Positions 10,827-23,073 of a stretch of 64,000 nucleotides of DNA are shown here, in pieces (within the stretch, counting starts at the first letter, position 1; the number at the start of each line of letters is the position of its first letter). The stretch comes from Toxotes chatareus (taxonomy: Eukaryota > Chordata > Actinopteri > Toxotidae): assembly GCA_016801885.1 (NCBI GenBank), contig JAFBJY010000348.1, forward strand, positions 62,001 through 126,000, given 5' to 3'. A program made the translations under genes and the position numbers. The notes beneath the pieces are model-generated. The model was not told the origin of the DNA, did not search any database, and was given only the letters and a program-made list of their open reading frames with translations.

Positions 10827-13320
10827 TTGAATCTTAACAAAAACCAAAAGTCTTCAAGAGTCCAAAAGGAGCTGTATAGAGTTTTAACAAAGTCCAAAAA
10901 GAGTTGGAAAATATCCTGTCCTCATGCACAGATCCTGCAGTTTTCATATGTATTCATTGTATTCACTCAGTATTGGCCTGTCTCCATTGGCTTACACTGG
11001 AGTTTAGAATGAAACATGAAATCTTAGTTATTACCTAACACAGTGAAACCACTGAGTACATTTCAGAATAGTTGGTTCGCTCAGGAAGCAGCCTGACTTC
11101 TCTGGTAAATACAACAATATGGTTTTGCATGACTTATACAGTAAACAATCATCACAATCATTTCAAGTTTCCACTGATTATTCCTGAGATAATATGAAAC
11201 ATTTCCAAATCAGCACTTCTTGCAGCTTTGGCACCTTCTAGAGTCAAAGGTGGAAAGAAGCTCAGGTGGTATAGATTTCATTGTTTATTCTCAATATCAC
11301 ACTTAGAATTAGTTCCTCTTCTGCCTCAGCTTTCTTACTCCCTGACTTCATCTGTCAGCTTTAGCACATGTTTAACCCAGCACGGCTTCATGGTTCACTT
11401 GTTTATCTGAACATCTCAGCTGCCATCCCTGGTGCGGGAGTGCAGAGGTTTGGAACAATATAGAGATGACATTTCTGGAAATCAGATCTTAAAATGATCA
11501 ACTTTACTCTTGCACCCTAAAACAGCCCTTATTGGCCCACATTTTCTCTGCTCCTCCTGTTTAGGGCCAGGAACCATGCGGTCAAGCCCCTAAATGTTAC
11601 ATGGACACTTTTCATCACTACAGAAGTGCTTATTTTTGTACAAGTGCATGTGTAAAAGCTGGAAATACTGCACACATGCAGCCAATTTTAGCCTTCTGAA
11701 TAAACTGTGTGAGTTGCACAACTTGTTCCTGGAGTTGTTCTTTTAACTCTGAAACAGAGCTAACTTGAACTCCTCCTCGGATGTTAAAATACTCATCCTT
11801 CACTGAGTGTAACTCTAAATTTCCTAGTTTATTTTGATATAAATCCCCCTCTAGTAAGTTATTGACACACCTAACACTAAAATGTGTTTTATTTACATTT
11901 TAGAGTTAAAATGTATCTATTATTATATATTATATTATTATATTGTTTATAAAATGACCAATTAAAATACCATCCTATGATTTTTGCTTTTACTTGCAAA
12001 TACATTTAAAATTCAACACATGACACTTGAATTAATTGTTGCCTTAAACTGTAAAATTTAATGTTATCATTATAAGCAGCAAATAATGCCAATGAAAACA
12101 TTTTGTGAAGTTAAAGCACTGTAAACAACACATTACTGCATAATAAATGTCTGCAGATGTATAAAAAACTGACACATTTCTCTCTGTGGTGCATTGTAAA
12201 TTTGAGTGGGTAGACTCATCATCACTTTGCTAAGTTCAGGTATAAAACAGTAAGAGAACCATTCAATTCAGGTCAGAAAATCATTTATGCAACTCTCTGA
12301 TACAACATAACATTATGCGAATCACAACCATATGACATCTGAGCATCAAAACCATTTGAAATATCTTAATCTCCCTTTCTAGAATCTCGTTCACTCTGTG
12401 TAGTGTCACTCACTTGAAGTATGGAAGTGATCATGGAAACAAGTTTCATGCTCAATCAAAACAAAAAACACTCCCAGCAAAGATTGATGTTATTTTGCTG
12501 AACAATGGTTCATGTTTTCATCAGTACCACAGTGCACACAAAGAGTCCAACACACACTAGCTCCACAGCATTTCACCCACTGTGCATCAGCTGCCAGACT
12601 ATGGCGGCCAGAATCAAGGTGAAGAGATGCTGTTATATTCTTCAGAAAATCCAGTGTTTCAACTGAACACATTTAACTGACCAGACTCAACTGTTTTTAA
12701 GGACAGGCATTCCCAGTGATAGCTGCTTGATAACCTGCTTGATAAATCTCTAAATTAGTTGTAAGCAAAGAATCACAGTATTTGGTTCACCACCCCCAAA
12801 AGTTTACTATAACTGAAGCACATGTCTTTGTTAGAATAGAACCTGAAGTTGGCCTAGTATTTTGGAAATGAGATGAAGTATTTCATCAAAGTTACAGACT
12901 GAGAATTGTTTACTGTCTCTGTGTCGTTGTTGAAAGGGATCATAGACACACTTGTGTTATCAATGGAGCTGTGTATCTTAATGAGATGTTCCTGAATCCA
13001 CAATAACTAGAGAGAGATTCTACCTGGATACATGGCAGAATTCATTTGAGGTCCCTGAACAAAAGCAACACTGAAGTAAAAGGATAATTTAGAGGAAACA
13101 TCTCAACATTTTGGCTAAATAAGCTACTATGGTTTGTTTAATAGCTTTGCTCTGAGCTCTTCTACCCTGTATCAATATTGTACAGAGTTGTCTGTGTACA
13201 GGCTGGAGAGAGCCACCATACTCAATTTAAAACAAAATGTGACTTGAACAGCTCATCAAAAGCACCAAAGGATGTACATGACTGACATGACAGAAGCTTT
13301 TATTCAAGACAATATAAAAG
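10827..13320. other. No gene recognised
   Basis: AT-rich single-copy-looking sequence. A TA/TTA-rich patch lies at about 11915-11955. No convincing exon chain, RNA gene or transposon is seen. The short minus-strand frame at 12490-12672 has no splice context that links it to the neighbouring candidate gene. Confidence 0.55.
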
Positions 13321-13328
13321 GTGAAAAC

Positions 13329-13412
13329 CTGGGTCTTTGAAGTTTCTGTGGCGAAGATATGGCTGATGGGTTCCTTCTGCGGTCAGAGATGATCCTCAAG
13401 GCTTTGGGATGA
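13329..13412 (-). CDS. Candidate exon, basic peptide, minus-strand gene
   Basis: Acceptor tttctcttgtttcag and donor agacccag|gttttc flank 84 nt. In phase with the exon at 13506-13611 it reads CHPKALRIISDRRRNPSAIS then SPQKLQRPR, without a stop. The next exon would lie below 13320, where I found none. The peptide is rich in Arg and Ser and matches no family I know. Confidence 0.42.
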
Positions 13413-13505
13413 CTGAAACAAGAGAAATATGCTTACAAAAATGTAGTCAAAAACTCACAACATCTACAGTATTTGGAAGTTTTGACAACCTTCTGAAATT
13501 TTTAC

Positions 13506-13611
13506 CAGATGATCTGCCCTCCCGACGCTGGGATCTTTGTGGGACGCCCAGCTGGTTGTGGAGTGAGAAGATGAAGCAGCAGCAGAAGAGAAGCCATGTT
13601 GCTGTCCCACT
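13506..13611 (-). CDS. Candidate exon with hydrophobic leucine run
   Basis: Acceptor ctctgtccccag and donor atcatctg|gtaaaa flank 106 nt. In the phase set by the exon above it reads EWDSNMASLLLLLHLLTPQP then AGRPTKIPASGGQII. The MASLLLLLHLLTPQPAG part looks like a signal peptide, so a second start at 13597 is possible. It joins in frame to the next exon through a Cys codon. Confidence 0.45.
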
Positions 13612-13921
13612 CTGGGGACAGAGTGAAAAGTACTTACACCATTATATTAAGTAGTGTGTTTTTGATATTACCAGTGCATTGTTCTAATGGTTTTACTATA
13701 TCTTAAAACATACACACATAACAACTATTAATGGCCCAGTCATTATAAATCTGTGCTGCAGAGCAAAGCAATGTTCAGCCCTCACACTGAATCTTTAACT
13801 GCAGACTTCGCGGCCTATTTAGACTCAGATGCTTTTTGAAAATAAATCAATAAAAACACAATAAACTGATGACTGTTGGACAACCCACATAACTGCATTA
13901 CTATTCTGATGATAACTGTAC

Positions 13922-13984
13922 CTGCTTCATCAGCAGTGTCAGATCCTTCATTCAGGGCAGCTTTCGTTGTTGTTTTAAGAGAGA
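13922..13984 (-). CDS. Candidate exon, 5' edge uncertain, minus-strand gene
   Basis: A consensus donor gaagcag|gtacag ends an open frame reading SLKTTTKAALNEGSDTADEA. The acceptor is unclear; the frame is closed by a TGA just before 13984. The exon ends in phase 1 and fits the exon at 13506-13611 in frame (a Glu codon at the join). Confidence 0.38.
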
Positions 13985-14183
13985 CGTCTCTTCAGGTTCC
14001 CGCCTCCTTGATAACTTTTATCTTTAAACTGCTGTTCCATTTTTCAAGAACCTAGCTAACCTCTCTGCTCCAAACATCAGTGAGAAGTCTTGCAAAATCT
14101 AAATAAAAGAGAAAACAACATTTTCAAATGTTTTAAAAATAAAACCAATTATTTTTACTTAAAAATATATATTTAATACTAAC

Positions 14184-14258
14184 CAGTCTCTTGACATCCA
14201 AGAAACGTGAAACGGGTCAGTGAAGAATTGTTGATGGTAGTAGAAGGTTTCTCTATCC
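14184..14258 (-). CDS. Candidate exon of the minus-strand gene
   Basis: Acceptor cttagtgattcag and donor gagactg|gttagt flank 75 nt. One frame is open: DRETFYYHQQFFTDPFHVSW then MSRD. The donor is weaker than the others. Connection to the exons on either side is not settled, because the joined phases give early stops. Confidence 0.28.
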
Positions 14259-14992
14259 CTGAATCACTAAGTCAGGATCAGTTGTGTGGTGAAGGAGAGA
14301 TATGGCTTCCATGCATTCACATCTCTGATTGGCTGATCACTATGTTCTGGATGAGATGTGGGACCTCCTTTAGCTCCACTCTACTCTCTGGGATGAAGAG
14401 GTTTTTGATTTTGCATGTCTTCATGCGCCACTCAAGAAAGGGTTAGAGTTTCCTTTGTTGCTTGGAATATCATATGTTCCTGAAAGAAAAAAAAGCTGCC
14501 TCAAGAACAAATACTGTATGTTGCTTATATGCAAACAAGTGGAGTTAAACTCATATATCATTTTGGAGTATGGGTCTTCAAAGATGGGGAAAGTGAAACA
14601 ACCCGAGGGCATGAAACCTTTGTTGCTTTACTAAAGCTCTCCTGCAAGCAGGAAAATCTCTACCATTTTTGTCTGTTTTATAAAAGGATATAGGATTGCT
14701 GAAGCCTCTTTATCCTTCTTTTCCATGCATGAGTGACACACATAACCAGTAACCGTAGGTGGTGGAATATTTCAAACTTCCAGTCTTTCATATATAATTT
14801 TTAATCACAGTCATCTCATGCTTTGAAGTAAGAATTTGCTCCATTATCTTCTAAAAGAAAACATTATAAAACACATTTATAATCACACTAGACTATGCCA
14901 GGCAACACATTCATCTAATACCTACATACATATTACTTGCATTCTTTTTAGAATTATGTCTAATAAATAATGATTAAAATCTAGTTGTTTAC

Positions 14993-15121
14993 AAGTTGCA
15001 AGGACACTGTCCATCAAAGGCTGGCATCCAGAATCACTCCAGGTCTGCTTTGAGACTGACAGTGTATCTGTCAGGACTTGGAGAGGAGGAGCCACACCTC
15101 TTTGTTGGTGGACACTTAGAT
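14993..15121 (-). CDS. Candidate exon 3 of the minus-strand gene
   Basis: Acceptor gtgtgatcttcag and donor caactt|gtaaac flank 129 nt, again a multiple of three. Joined to the exon at 15491-15577 in phase 1 it is open throughout: LSVHQQRGVAPPLQVLTDTL, then SVSKQTWSDSGCQPLMDSVL and AT. In another phase it reads 28 residues (SKCPPTKRCGSSSPSPDRYT, then VSLKADLE) to a TGA and would follow the exon at 15256-15330. Two readings thus compete. Confidence 0.4.
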
Positions 15122-15255
15122 CTGAAGATCACACACACACAAGTATAAGGTAAATAAATTCCAAAGTCCAGCATTAAAACTATATCACATACCTGGCTGG
15201 ATATTACCCACCCCAAGACAAACATTACCATTACCTATAACTCTGAAGTAATTAC

Positions 15256-15330
15256 AAGTAGTGAGGGTCACATATTCTGTCAGGTCTTGAACGAACAGCC
15301 AGGTTCATAGATGCTTCAGTAGATGGAGGT
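15256..15330 (-). CDS. Candidate alternative exon of the minus-strand gene
   Basis: Acceptor ttgtgcatttcag and donor ctactt|gtaatt flank 75 nt. It has an open frame (PPSTEASMNLAVRSRPDRIC and DPHYL), but in a phase that the previous exon does not supply. In the supplied phase it stops after eight codons. Either it is skipped or alternative, or a one-base error or mutation lies between. Confidence 0.35.
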
Positions 15331-15490
15331 CTGAAATGCACAACACATACAGCTTAATATGAACTGATTAAATACTGTACTTGGAATTCTTATCATCCAC
15401 TTCTCACACAATCACATATTTTTGTCTGTGTCAAGATACAAATCTCTCTCAAATATAAGTGCAGCAAAATATGAATTTTAAATGTCCTAC

Positions 15491-15577
15491 CATCATCACT
15501 AGATGAAGAAACACAGATCTTTGAAACATCCTCATCCACCTCTGCTCCCTTGTTGATTAGACCAGTGTTGTAGTCTT
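15491..15577 (-). CDS. Candidate internal exon 2 of the minus-strand gene
   Basis: Minus-strand acceptor tttcttatccag and donor gatgatg|gtagga flank 87 nt, a multiple of three. Only one frame is open, reading EDYNTGLINKGAEVDEDVSK and then ICVSSSSDD. This is the phase delivered by the exon at 16027-16087. The acidic, serine-rich composition suggests a disordered region. This exon pair is the best-supported part of the gene. Confidence 0.52.
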
Positions 15578-16026
15578 CTGGATAAGAAACTTCTTGCTGA
15601 ATTTATACCATAAATAACTCCACGTTACAAACATGTTTACATATCTTTTATTAATTTAATACTAAACATCTGACTGACTCTGCACTGAGAAAATTGAGAA
15701 GCAAGCCCTCTTCCAGCTAATGTCCTCTTCTTCCCTCCATGTTGTACTTTGATCAACATGTTGGTTTGACATAAAGGAAGAAATGTTGTATGTCTGAGAA
15801 TAACATGTTCAAGTTAAAAGTTTATCCCAACTACACTGTGAAAATACACGTGCTTTCACCGCTAAATTCAAAACAGCAAGGTTGTTGTTTATAAGCTCAA
15901 CTGTTAGCATGCTAGCTAAAACTGACTTTTGCTGTGCCTGCGCCGTTGAGCCGAAATTATTCTCTTAAAAATTAATCACATGCGGTTGCATTTTTGTTGG
16001 ATGGTTATTTCAAAACAGTACACTAC

Positions 16027-16087
16027 CTTCCAAGATGCGCGTCGTCACACTTCCAGAAGCCATCAAACAGTTTGTCATTACCGCCAT
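16027..16087 (-). CDS. Candidate first coding exon, unidentified minus-strand gene
   Basis: On the minus strand an ATG at 16087 opens MAVMTNCLMASGSVTTRILE and runs 20 codons plus one base to a consensus donor, GGAAG|gtagtg. Upstream lies a pyrimidine/GT-rich stretch and an atggcggc-like motif, compatible with a TATA-less promoter. The exon ends in phase 1 and joins in frame to the exon at 15577-15491 (giving a Glu codon). I do not recognise the protein. The A' segment begins about 180 bp upstream of this start. Confidence 0.5.
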
Positions 16088-16723
16088 ACAGACACACACA
16101 CGCCACACAGACAGTATGGCCGCATATTAACGTTTGAGAAAGCTACCGCTCCACAATGGCAGCTATATTGTTAGCTAACTAATGCCACAAGGGAGTCAAT
16201 TTTGCTCTAACAATGAGTAAAGCAATGGGGTTACATTCAACATCAACAAGCTTGCAGCGTCATTAGCGGACTATAAAAAGTAGATAAAGTATATCAATGA
16301 CAAAAAATATCAATGCATTTAAAAGTACTTTCTGGATAAAATCATGCTCTTTTACCAGCCTTGTGACGACGTTCTTGTGCTGCTCATGTCACGAGCAAAA
16401 ATGCGGTCGTGAACTCCAGGAGAGTTAAAAACCAGATCCCAACACCAGGACAAAACCTGCAACTAGCTCGGGCCTGGGTGTACACCTTAACACACTGTAG
16501 TCAGAGTTATAAAATAAACTCCAGAAATGTAACTTCACACTTCTTTTGCCTGACTCAGATTTAGTACTTGTGAATTTGCTGTGTGTTAGTACATGTAGTT
16601 GTGTACAGTTCAGTTGCTGCTGTCCTTGGTGCTGAATTCACCAACCCAGCTGAATGGTCCTATGCTTATTGTTGTAATTCATTTGGTATTTTTGAGAAGA
16701 TTGAATATCATTAGTATGGGTTA

Positions 16724-16727
<4 letters not shown>

Positions 16728-16766
<39 letters not shown>
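16728..16766. repeat. (GT)n(GA)n microsatellite in A'
   Basis: Counterpart of 480-521, with about six GT units and then a GA run. The length difference between copies fits either true slippage or sequencing error. Confidence 0.95.
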
Positions 16767-16808
16767 TTGTCCTTGATGCCTTTGATGTATCATCTTACAG
16801 TCTGATGT

Positions 16809-17022
16809 CAGAATATTGCAGGTAGTGGACACACAGCCAGAGACAAGTTCAGAAGTCGTAAACAGGAGCAGAAACAGTTGACTGGACAGGACTTGCTCAT
16901 AGATTTAGGAAGAAAGAAGCACTCAGATATTTCTGCACAATTATTGACAAGGAAGGAGGAGCTACTGCTGTTACAAGGACAAGAGGAAACTACAGAAAGC
17001 CCAGATCACCTCCAAGGTTTTG
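16809..17022 (+). pseudogene. Exon-like block ending in a gtaagt donor (copy in A')
   Basis: A' counterpart of the block at 570-785. The open stretch from about 16878 includes DISAQLLTRKEELLLLQGQE followed by an acidic run (EETTESPD) and stays open up to the gtaagtc donor at 17023. This is the best of the three copies on the 3' side. Small indels disturb its 5' part. Function unknown. Confidence 0.4.
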
Positions 17023-20000
17023 GTAAGTCAAACCTTTTTTTAGTTGATGTCAGTGTTTCAGTCTGCGAGATGTTTAAGGCATGATGTTAATCACACAAGA
17101 ACTTCAGCCCAAAGGTTTCAGAAATGTTCAGTTTATTTATGCTGATTGTATCTGTGAGATTTTCCTATTGTCAACTTAGGTTTCCAATTTTGCTTCAAAG
17201 CATTATGGTTTGTGTTAGCGAAAGGTGTATTATTTTTCAAGTTTATCTTTTTTAAACTTCAAATGTTCAAAACATTCACATGCTTTTATGTAAATTGGAA
17301 ATTATTTGGTTGTTAGCTTTTGATCTCCTAAATATGGAGCATAAACCAGTCCATGTCCTGTGTAAAAGGGACGTACCAAAGTTCAAAAGAAGCAAACATG
17401 AGGCTCAGCAGTCTTACCTTATAGTTGAAACAGAAGGCCTCCCAAGTCTTTTTATTTATGTTGAAGATCAACCGCCAGTGCTTTTGGTATGTGAAACAGT
17501 AGTTTGTCTGCAGCCACAGATCCAGACTCTGCAGTTAGTAACATACATTAATGGATAGAATGTGTACAGATGGAGAGGGAGAGGAGAGAGAGGAAATCAG
17601 TGCATCATGGGAAGTCTTCCAGCAGTGTAGACCATAGCAGCATAACTAGGCTCATTCAGGAGTTTTACTCAGCTCTGACTATAAGGTTCATCAGAAGGAA
17701 AGTTTGAAGCTTCCTCTAAACATGGTGGAGAGGGCGTCATTTCAAGACCTAAACTAGTAGATGGTTCCACAGTAGAGGAGCTCGATATCTGAGGGCTCTG
17801 CTTCCATTCTCTCTCTTATTGAGACTTTAGGGAAACTGGCTGCAACCTTGCATTCTGGGAAATAATAATGTTCCAGGGTAGTAGGGGATGGTTGCACTGC
17901 TAAGCGTGACCCTGATTCTAGTAACACACAGCCGCCAATAAGCAACTCCCCAAATATTCTCCTCCTTAGCTGTGTCTTTCAGTAGCTAAACTTGTGTATC
18001 TATGCGAAGATTAGAGAGAAAGTTCTTGTTCTCTAAAAACATCTCTGTTTTCAGCTCTCAGGACTTTTTGCAGCTTCTCAGTCTCTACAGTTTGGAGTTT
18101 AGTCTCACTCTGTGCTCTTGTTTGTACTTTTGGGATATCAGCCTTTATACTGTTTACTGATCAATTACAGCCATATCAGAGCTGTGTTATGTTACTGACA
18201 CGCAAAACCAAACTTTTCCTGCTTAACTGGGAAAGTTGTGAATATTGATCAGAAGTTACTGCGAGTTGGCAGTGCTTTAGTAGAAGCTCAGATCAACAAC
18301 CTCATTTCAATTCATATCATGACTTGATGTGACCACAACCAACACACAATGGAAAAAATCCTATTTGAATGGGTTTACACTTTGTGTTTTACTTTTCAGG
18401 TCCTTCCAGCTTCACATTTTAATATGATGACTTCAAAATCACAATGTTTAATTCAAAGAACACTGGAATATCACATTCAGTGTGCAGCCTACACTGCTGG
18501 TGCTAAATTCAGACTCCCTGAAAGCTGACACAGTATTAGTTCAAGAAGGTAGTATTTTTATTTTGATGAAACACATCCAGGTGTATCACTGTCCCTGTAT
18601 GTGCTGACTTTCTAAATGTACTGGACATGTTTTAAGACTCCAGGAAGATTGTGCTTTCCAGTTTGCAGCCTCAAACTTGAATAATTCCCAGTAAGTCTGA
18701 GGTGTGGACTCTGTGGACTCTTTCAATAGCAGATACAAATCATTCGTTCAGGTTTTTAGGGTAACGAGATTTATGTTTGCTAATTTGTGTTCTATATCTG
18801 CTCTCTCTCTTGAATTTCACCTGGTTTTCTAATTGTTTTATTTGTTTCTCCTTTGACTGAAGCAATTTAGACTAGATTAGAGCCTTGTGGAGGCAGCAGA
18901 GGATGAGTCTGGGAGCCTGTGGTTTGGCTGTGGCTCATGTGGATTGTAATAACTGAAGATATTACTGAAAATGATAACATCCACATTAGTTTAACAGCAG
19001 AAGCTGTGAAAGCTCCTTATCAAGCTCACATTGTAAAGTGGGCTAGTAAAACACTCACACAACATTAATCCTGATGAATTTTTCTGCATTTAAGTCACTT
19101 TTCCTTCAGTTGTTTGATGAAATCTGTGTTTGACAAAACCTTTTCAGCAATGTTTTCTCAGCTGAGAGACTGGACGGTGAGGAACTTGTTTAGTTCTTGA
19201 TGAAAAACACACATTTGATGTGTGGAATGAAGGTTTTCCTCCAACAGAATGGATTTATTGTAGTGGGACAAAGAGGAGGGTCAGTTCAGTTCTCGTCACA
19301 GTCAAGAGTCTCTGTCTGCTGAGAAAGCAGCAGTGGATTAGGATCAGGCCAGCAGCAGAGTGTGCTTCTGTGACACATTGTTGTAGAAGACTGAGTCCTT
19401 GGAAAAGGCAGATATCTTTGTCCATGGCTCTTGTTTTCATTGTCACAGTGAGATATTTCTTCAGGATTTTGTAATCTCTGTTATTAGTCGTCACTTAGTT
19501 TTATAGCCGCTTATCACTCTTCAGTTTAATCAACACTGAGCTTTATCCACCTGCTCACACTAAACATTATTGGCTAACAGGGAGTATTAATTACTACTGT
19601 GAACTGACAACATGGTGTGAGAGAAGAAGTGCTGTTAATACACTGTGTGCTGAGGGGGTGGCTGATGAGGTGATTGCAGACAGGTGAGCAGGAGCTCTGG
19701 AGGTGGAAACCCAAAGTAAAAGCCACCACACCCAGGTTTACACACACACACACACATGAAGACAGACACACGGGACAAAAACAAGAAACACTAGGGAGGT
19801 TCTCCTGCAGAAACACGAGGAGTGGAGGGAGAGACTGCTTGGTCTTAATATGACTTTGTAACACGCTTCCTTAATTAAAAAGATGGTAGAAGAGAGAAGC
19901 TCTGTGCTGTATTTTCTGCCATCCCATTGTTAATGACAAAGTAAATAAATTTCCTCAAATAGATAATTAACCAAAATGTAAATCAGGCCCATTTTCAATC

Positions 20001-20075
20001 TATACTGACTTATCAACAAAAAGCTGATTTTATCTATTTAAAATTAAAAAAATAAGGCCGAAAGTAGTTCAAAAC

Positions 20076-20109
20076 TGAAGGGGTCTGAATACTCTGTAAA
20101 GCCACTGTA
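20076..20109 (+). mobile_element. Tc1-like transposon terminal remnant (A')
   Basis: A' counterpart of 3931-3964, containing gggtctgaatactctgtaaa and gccactgta with small indels. Confidence 0.65.
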
Positions 20110-20794
20110 GGAGGCTCACCTCTAAGAGTGAAAGTGTTTCATCTGCTGCCTCTTCACATCCCACTGGCTGAAGCTCATTAGTTGTTTAATGTCAGTGTAA
20201 TCTCGAATCACTTCATTTAACAAGTGGAGAGTTTGTCAGGCAGCTGTACTCTGAACCAGTCATAAGGTCTAGTTTACTGAGTCTCCGTTCATGGCCAGAA
20301 ATCTGATTTGCAGTTTCATGACATTAGTATGTGTACGTGTTTCTATGGTGAATTACCACAGAAATAACTGTCACTGCTTATCAAGCTTTATATTTAAGAG
20401 GCCAGGAACAGAGAAAAGAAGGAGTGTGTGAGAAAGAACAACTGGCTTACTTTTGAAAGTGTCACTAAAATCTATCAGTTTCATTTAAATGGATTAACAC
20501 TTTTCTTCTTTTTTTTCTGTTAAATGTTTATGTCATTGTGTAGTTGTTGATTAAAAAGTGCAGGTGTTTCACCTGGTTTGGAAATTAAATTAATCTCTTT
20601 TCGATATAGAAAAGGCACAGCAGCACAACATATTGAATCAAAAGGTAATTTGATTTAATTCTATTTTCTTTGACACTTGCAGCCCAGAAAAAAGTCCATT
20701 TAATGACAAAGTTAAACAGATCTCATTAATGTGATCTGAATTCATTAATAATGTAAAACAGAAAACTCTCAGGATAATATCTAAATCATCAGTG

Positions 20795-21365
20795 GTGAAG
20801 CCAGTTGGTTTGAAAAGTCCCATAATTAGATGAAATGGAGATCACCTGTGTGCAGCCAAGGGCTTTCAGGTGATTAGAATGTATGACAATGCCACCTGCA
20901 TCTGGAGGATCCAGCTTTGGGTGAGTGAGCAGAGAAACTTCCACCATGTGAAGAGAACAACACTGAGTGTCTCTTGAGAAAATGGGATTGAAAAGGAGAA
21001 ATCAGTGGCTGGATGCAAGAGAATGTCCAAGTCACTGAACTTCCCTTGGGAAGAACAGTTAAACTCAATCAACAAGTGTAATGGAAGGAGTGTGGACATA
21101 GTGAATGATGTCTGTCTGTCTGAGCAGGCTGTTCTAAAAAAACTGACATGTCAGAGAGAAAAACACGAAAGCAGCTCCAAATAGCTTCTTCACACCATGT
21201 TTGTATTTTCACACTCTGATATTAGCTTTTGGTTTTCTCTCTCTGTTCTCGGCCCTTTAACAACCTCCTGCAGCAGGGAGTCACATTGAATTTGCTCATG
21301 ATCTGATGATCCTTCACTCTGTTCATAGAAACCAGAAAAAATGAGTATTATGTGGTTCAGTGCTG
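20795..21365 (+). pseudogene. Tc1-like transposase 5' fragment (A')
   Basis: Second copy of the 4640-5215 remnant. The start region reads ccaccatgtgaagagaac and is out of frame relative to copy 1, so this copy is more broken. It is the same truncated Tc1 piece carried by the segmental duplication. Confidence 0.58.
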
Positions 21366-22257
21366 GAGCCTGATAAACTTAAAAGGGTTGCATCTCAGAA
21401 TAAAAGGAGTTCAATCATCATCATCATCATTTGGATGTTAAAGCACATGATGTGTTTCCAAAATGTAGTGATAATTATTAAAAGTAACAAATCACATTTA
21501 TTTTGGAGATGTCATCTTCAAAAGAAAAAAGAAAATATCAGAGGTTGAAATGAGGTTGTACACAAAAAAATCTGAATCTCTCCCTGACTGACAGCAGCAG
21601 AAGTCTGATATAATGGAGGAGAGATGATCTCAGGCAGAGATTTTATTGATAAGGGAGATAAGGTGAACAGGTGCATTAACCAGAGGATCTCTGTCTTTCT
21701 CTCTGTGTATCAGATCATCTATGGTGATTCCTTGATACAGACATAAACATCCAACATGGAGGATGAAAGATTTATATTATACTTACAATAACTATAAATG
21801 TCGAAATATTATCAATTTCTTGAGAGATTTATATTGTCAATAACTTTAAAAGATTCTAAAGACTTGTACATAAAATAGAAAAATAAAATAAATTGCTTCA
21901 ATGACACAGTGGTGCTATGTTTACACAATTGCTAATGTTATGACTGATTTATATTATATTTGTACATTTATATATGTGGACATAAATGCTTTGTTGTGAA
22001 TTATATGAATTAACACACTAATTTTGGGAACACTGATGCTCCAAAATGTGAGCTCTCGTAATTCTGGCTGTCAGTACTATTTCTAACTGTTGTAGCGTTA
22101 CAGAAATCAACGAGAAAATAATAATCAATTGCTCAATATAAAGTAGTGCTATGTTTACATGATGTGCTCATGTTCCAACATTTACACTGATGCCTGTTTA
22201 TATGAATTACCAACGTTGCACTTACACTGATGCAAGTTCGCCATATGAGTTAACACA

Positions 22258-22473
22258 GTGTTAGGACCTTTATGATGCTCAAGTTTACAGCGGAATTATA
22301 CTTTAACACTGAGGTCTATAATGCAAGCCCCAGTATTCAGGCAATATATCACTGATATTTCATATTGCAAGCTCCCAGTATTCAGGCAATATGTCACTGA
22401 TACCCCATAATGCAAGCTCTGTATTCAGTGGTCAACATTGATGCTCCATAATGGAAAGCTCTCAGAAATTCTG
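22258..22473. repeat. Degenerate ~40-45 bp direct repeats (A')
   Basis: Identical copy of 6085-6300 inside the exact-identity block. Confidence 0.7.
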
Positions 22474-22838
22474 CTGTCAGTATTATTGGTCTTCTATACA
22501 TTGGCACAGATTTTCTTGATGGTTAGTTATTTGTTATGCACAAAATATTTTAATGCTTTCCAGTCTCTTTCCATTGTCTTTAGAACAGGATTTTCATCCA
22601 AGACCTAGACAATCTACCATTCCAGGAATTCTTCATTTTGGCCAGGAGGTCTTTGGAAATAGTGTTCAATTATTTTCTCTTGCTGATGGTCTTCTGATCT
22701 CCTATAAATACATGAAGAAATTCATTTAGTGAAGAAATTGTTGAATGAAAATCACCATCAATTTATGAATAAATATCAAGGTGACAATATTTGAGTCGGT
22801 GGAATCACATTACCCTTTGCCTGAAGTGCACAATGATT

Positions 22839-22935
22839 TTATGTCCACAGTTGCCTTCTGGAAAGTGGGAAGTCCTCTTCAGGATCATCATCAGTATCTT
22901 CTTTTTCTTCTTCTTCTTCGGGGATCCTGAGTTTC
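22839..22935 (-). CDS. Candidate terminal exon with acidic stretch (A')
   Basis: Identical copy of 6666-6762, with the same acceptor and stop. The same caution about the trinucleotide repeat applies. Confidence 0.28.
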
Positions 22936-23022
22936 CTGAAATCACACAGATGGCAATAATTAGAGTGACAGATTTTGTTACGCCATTGCACGCGGTAGAC
23001 AATGTAGGAAAGTCTTACCTTT

Positions 23023-23073
<51 letters not shown>
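23023..23073. repeat. (GATA)n microsatellite in A'
   Basis: Same unit count as 6850-6900, which is notable for a fast-mutating repeat. Confidence 0.98.

Noticed and set aside
12490..12672. 60-codon minus-strand ORF as another exon of the B gene
   Set aside because: No convincing donor or phase link to the exon at 13329-13412.
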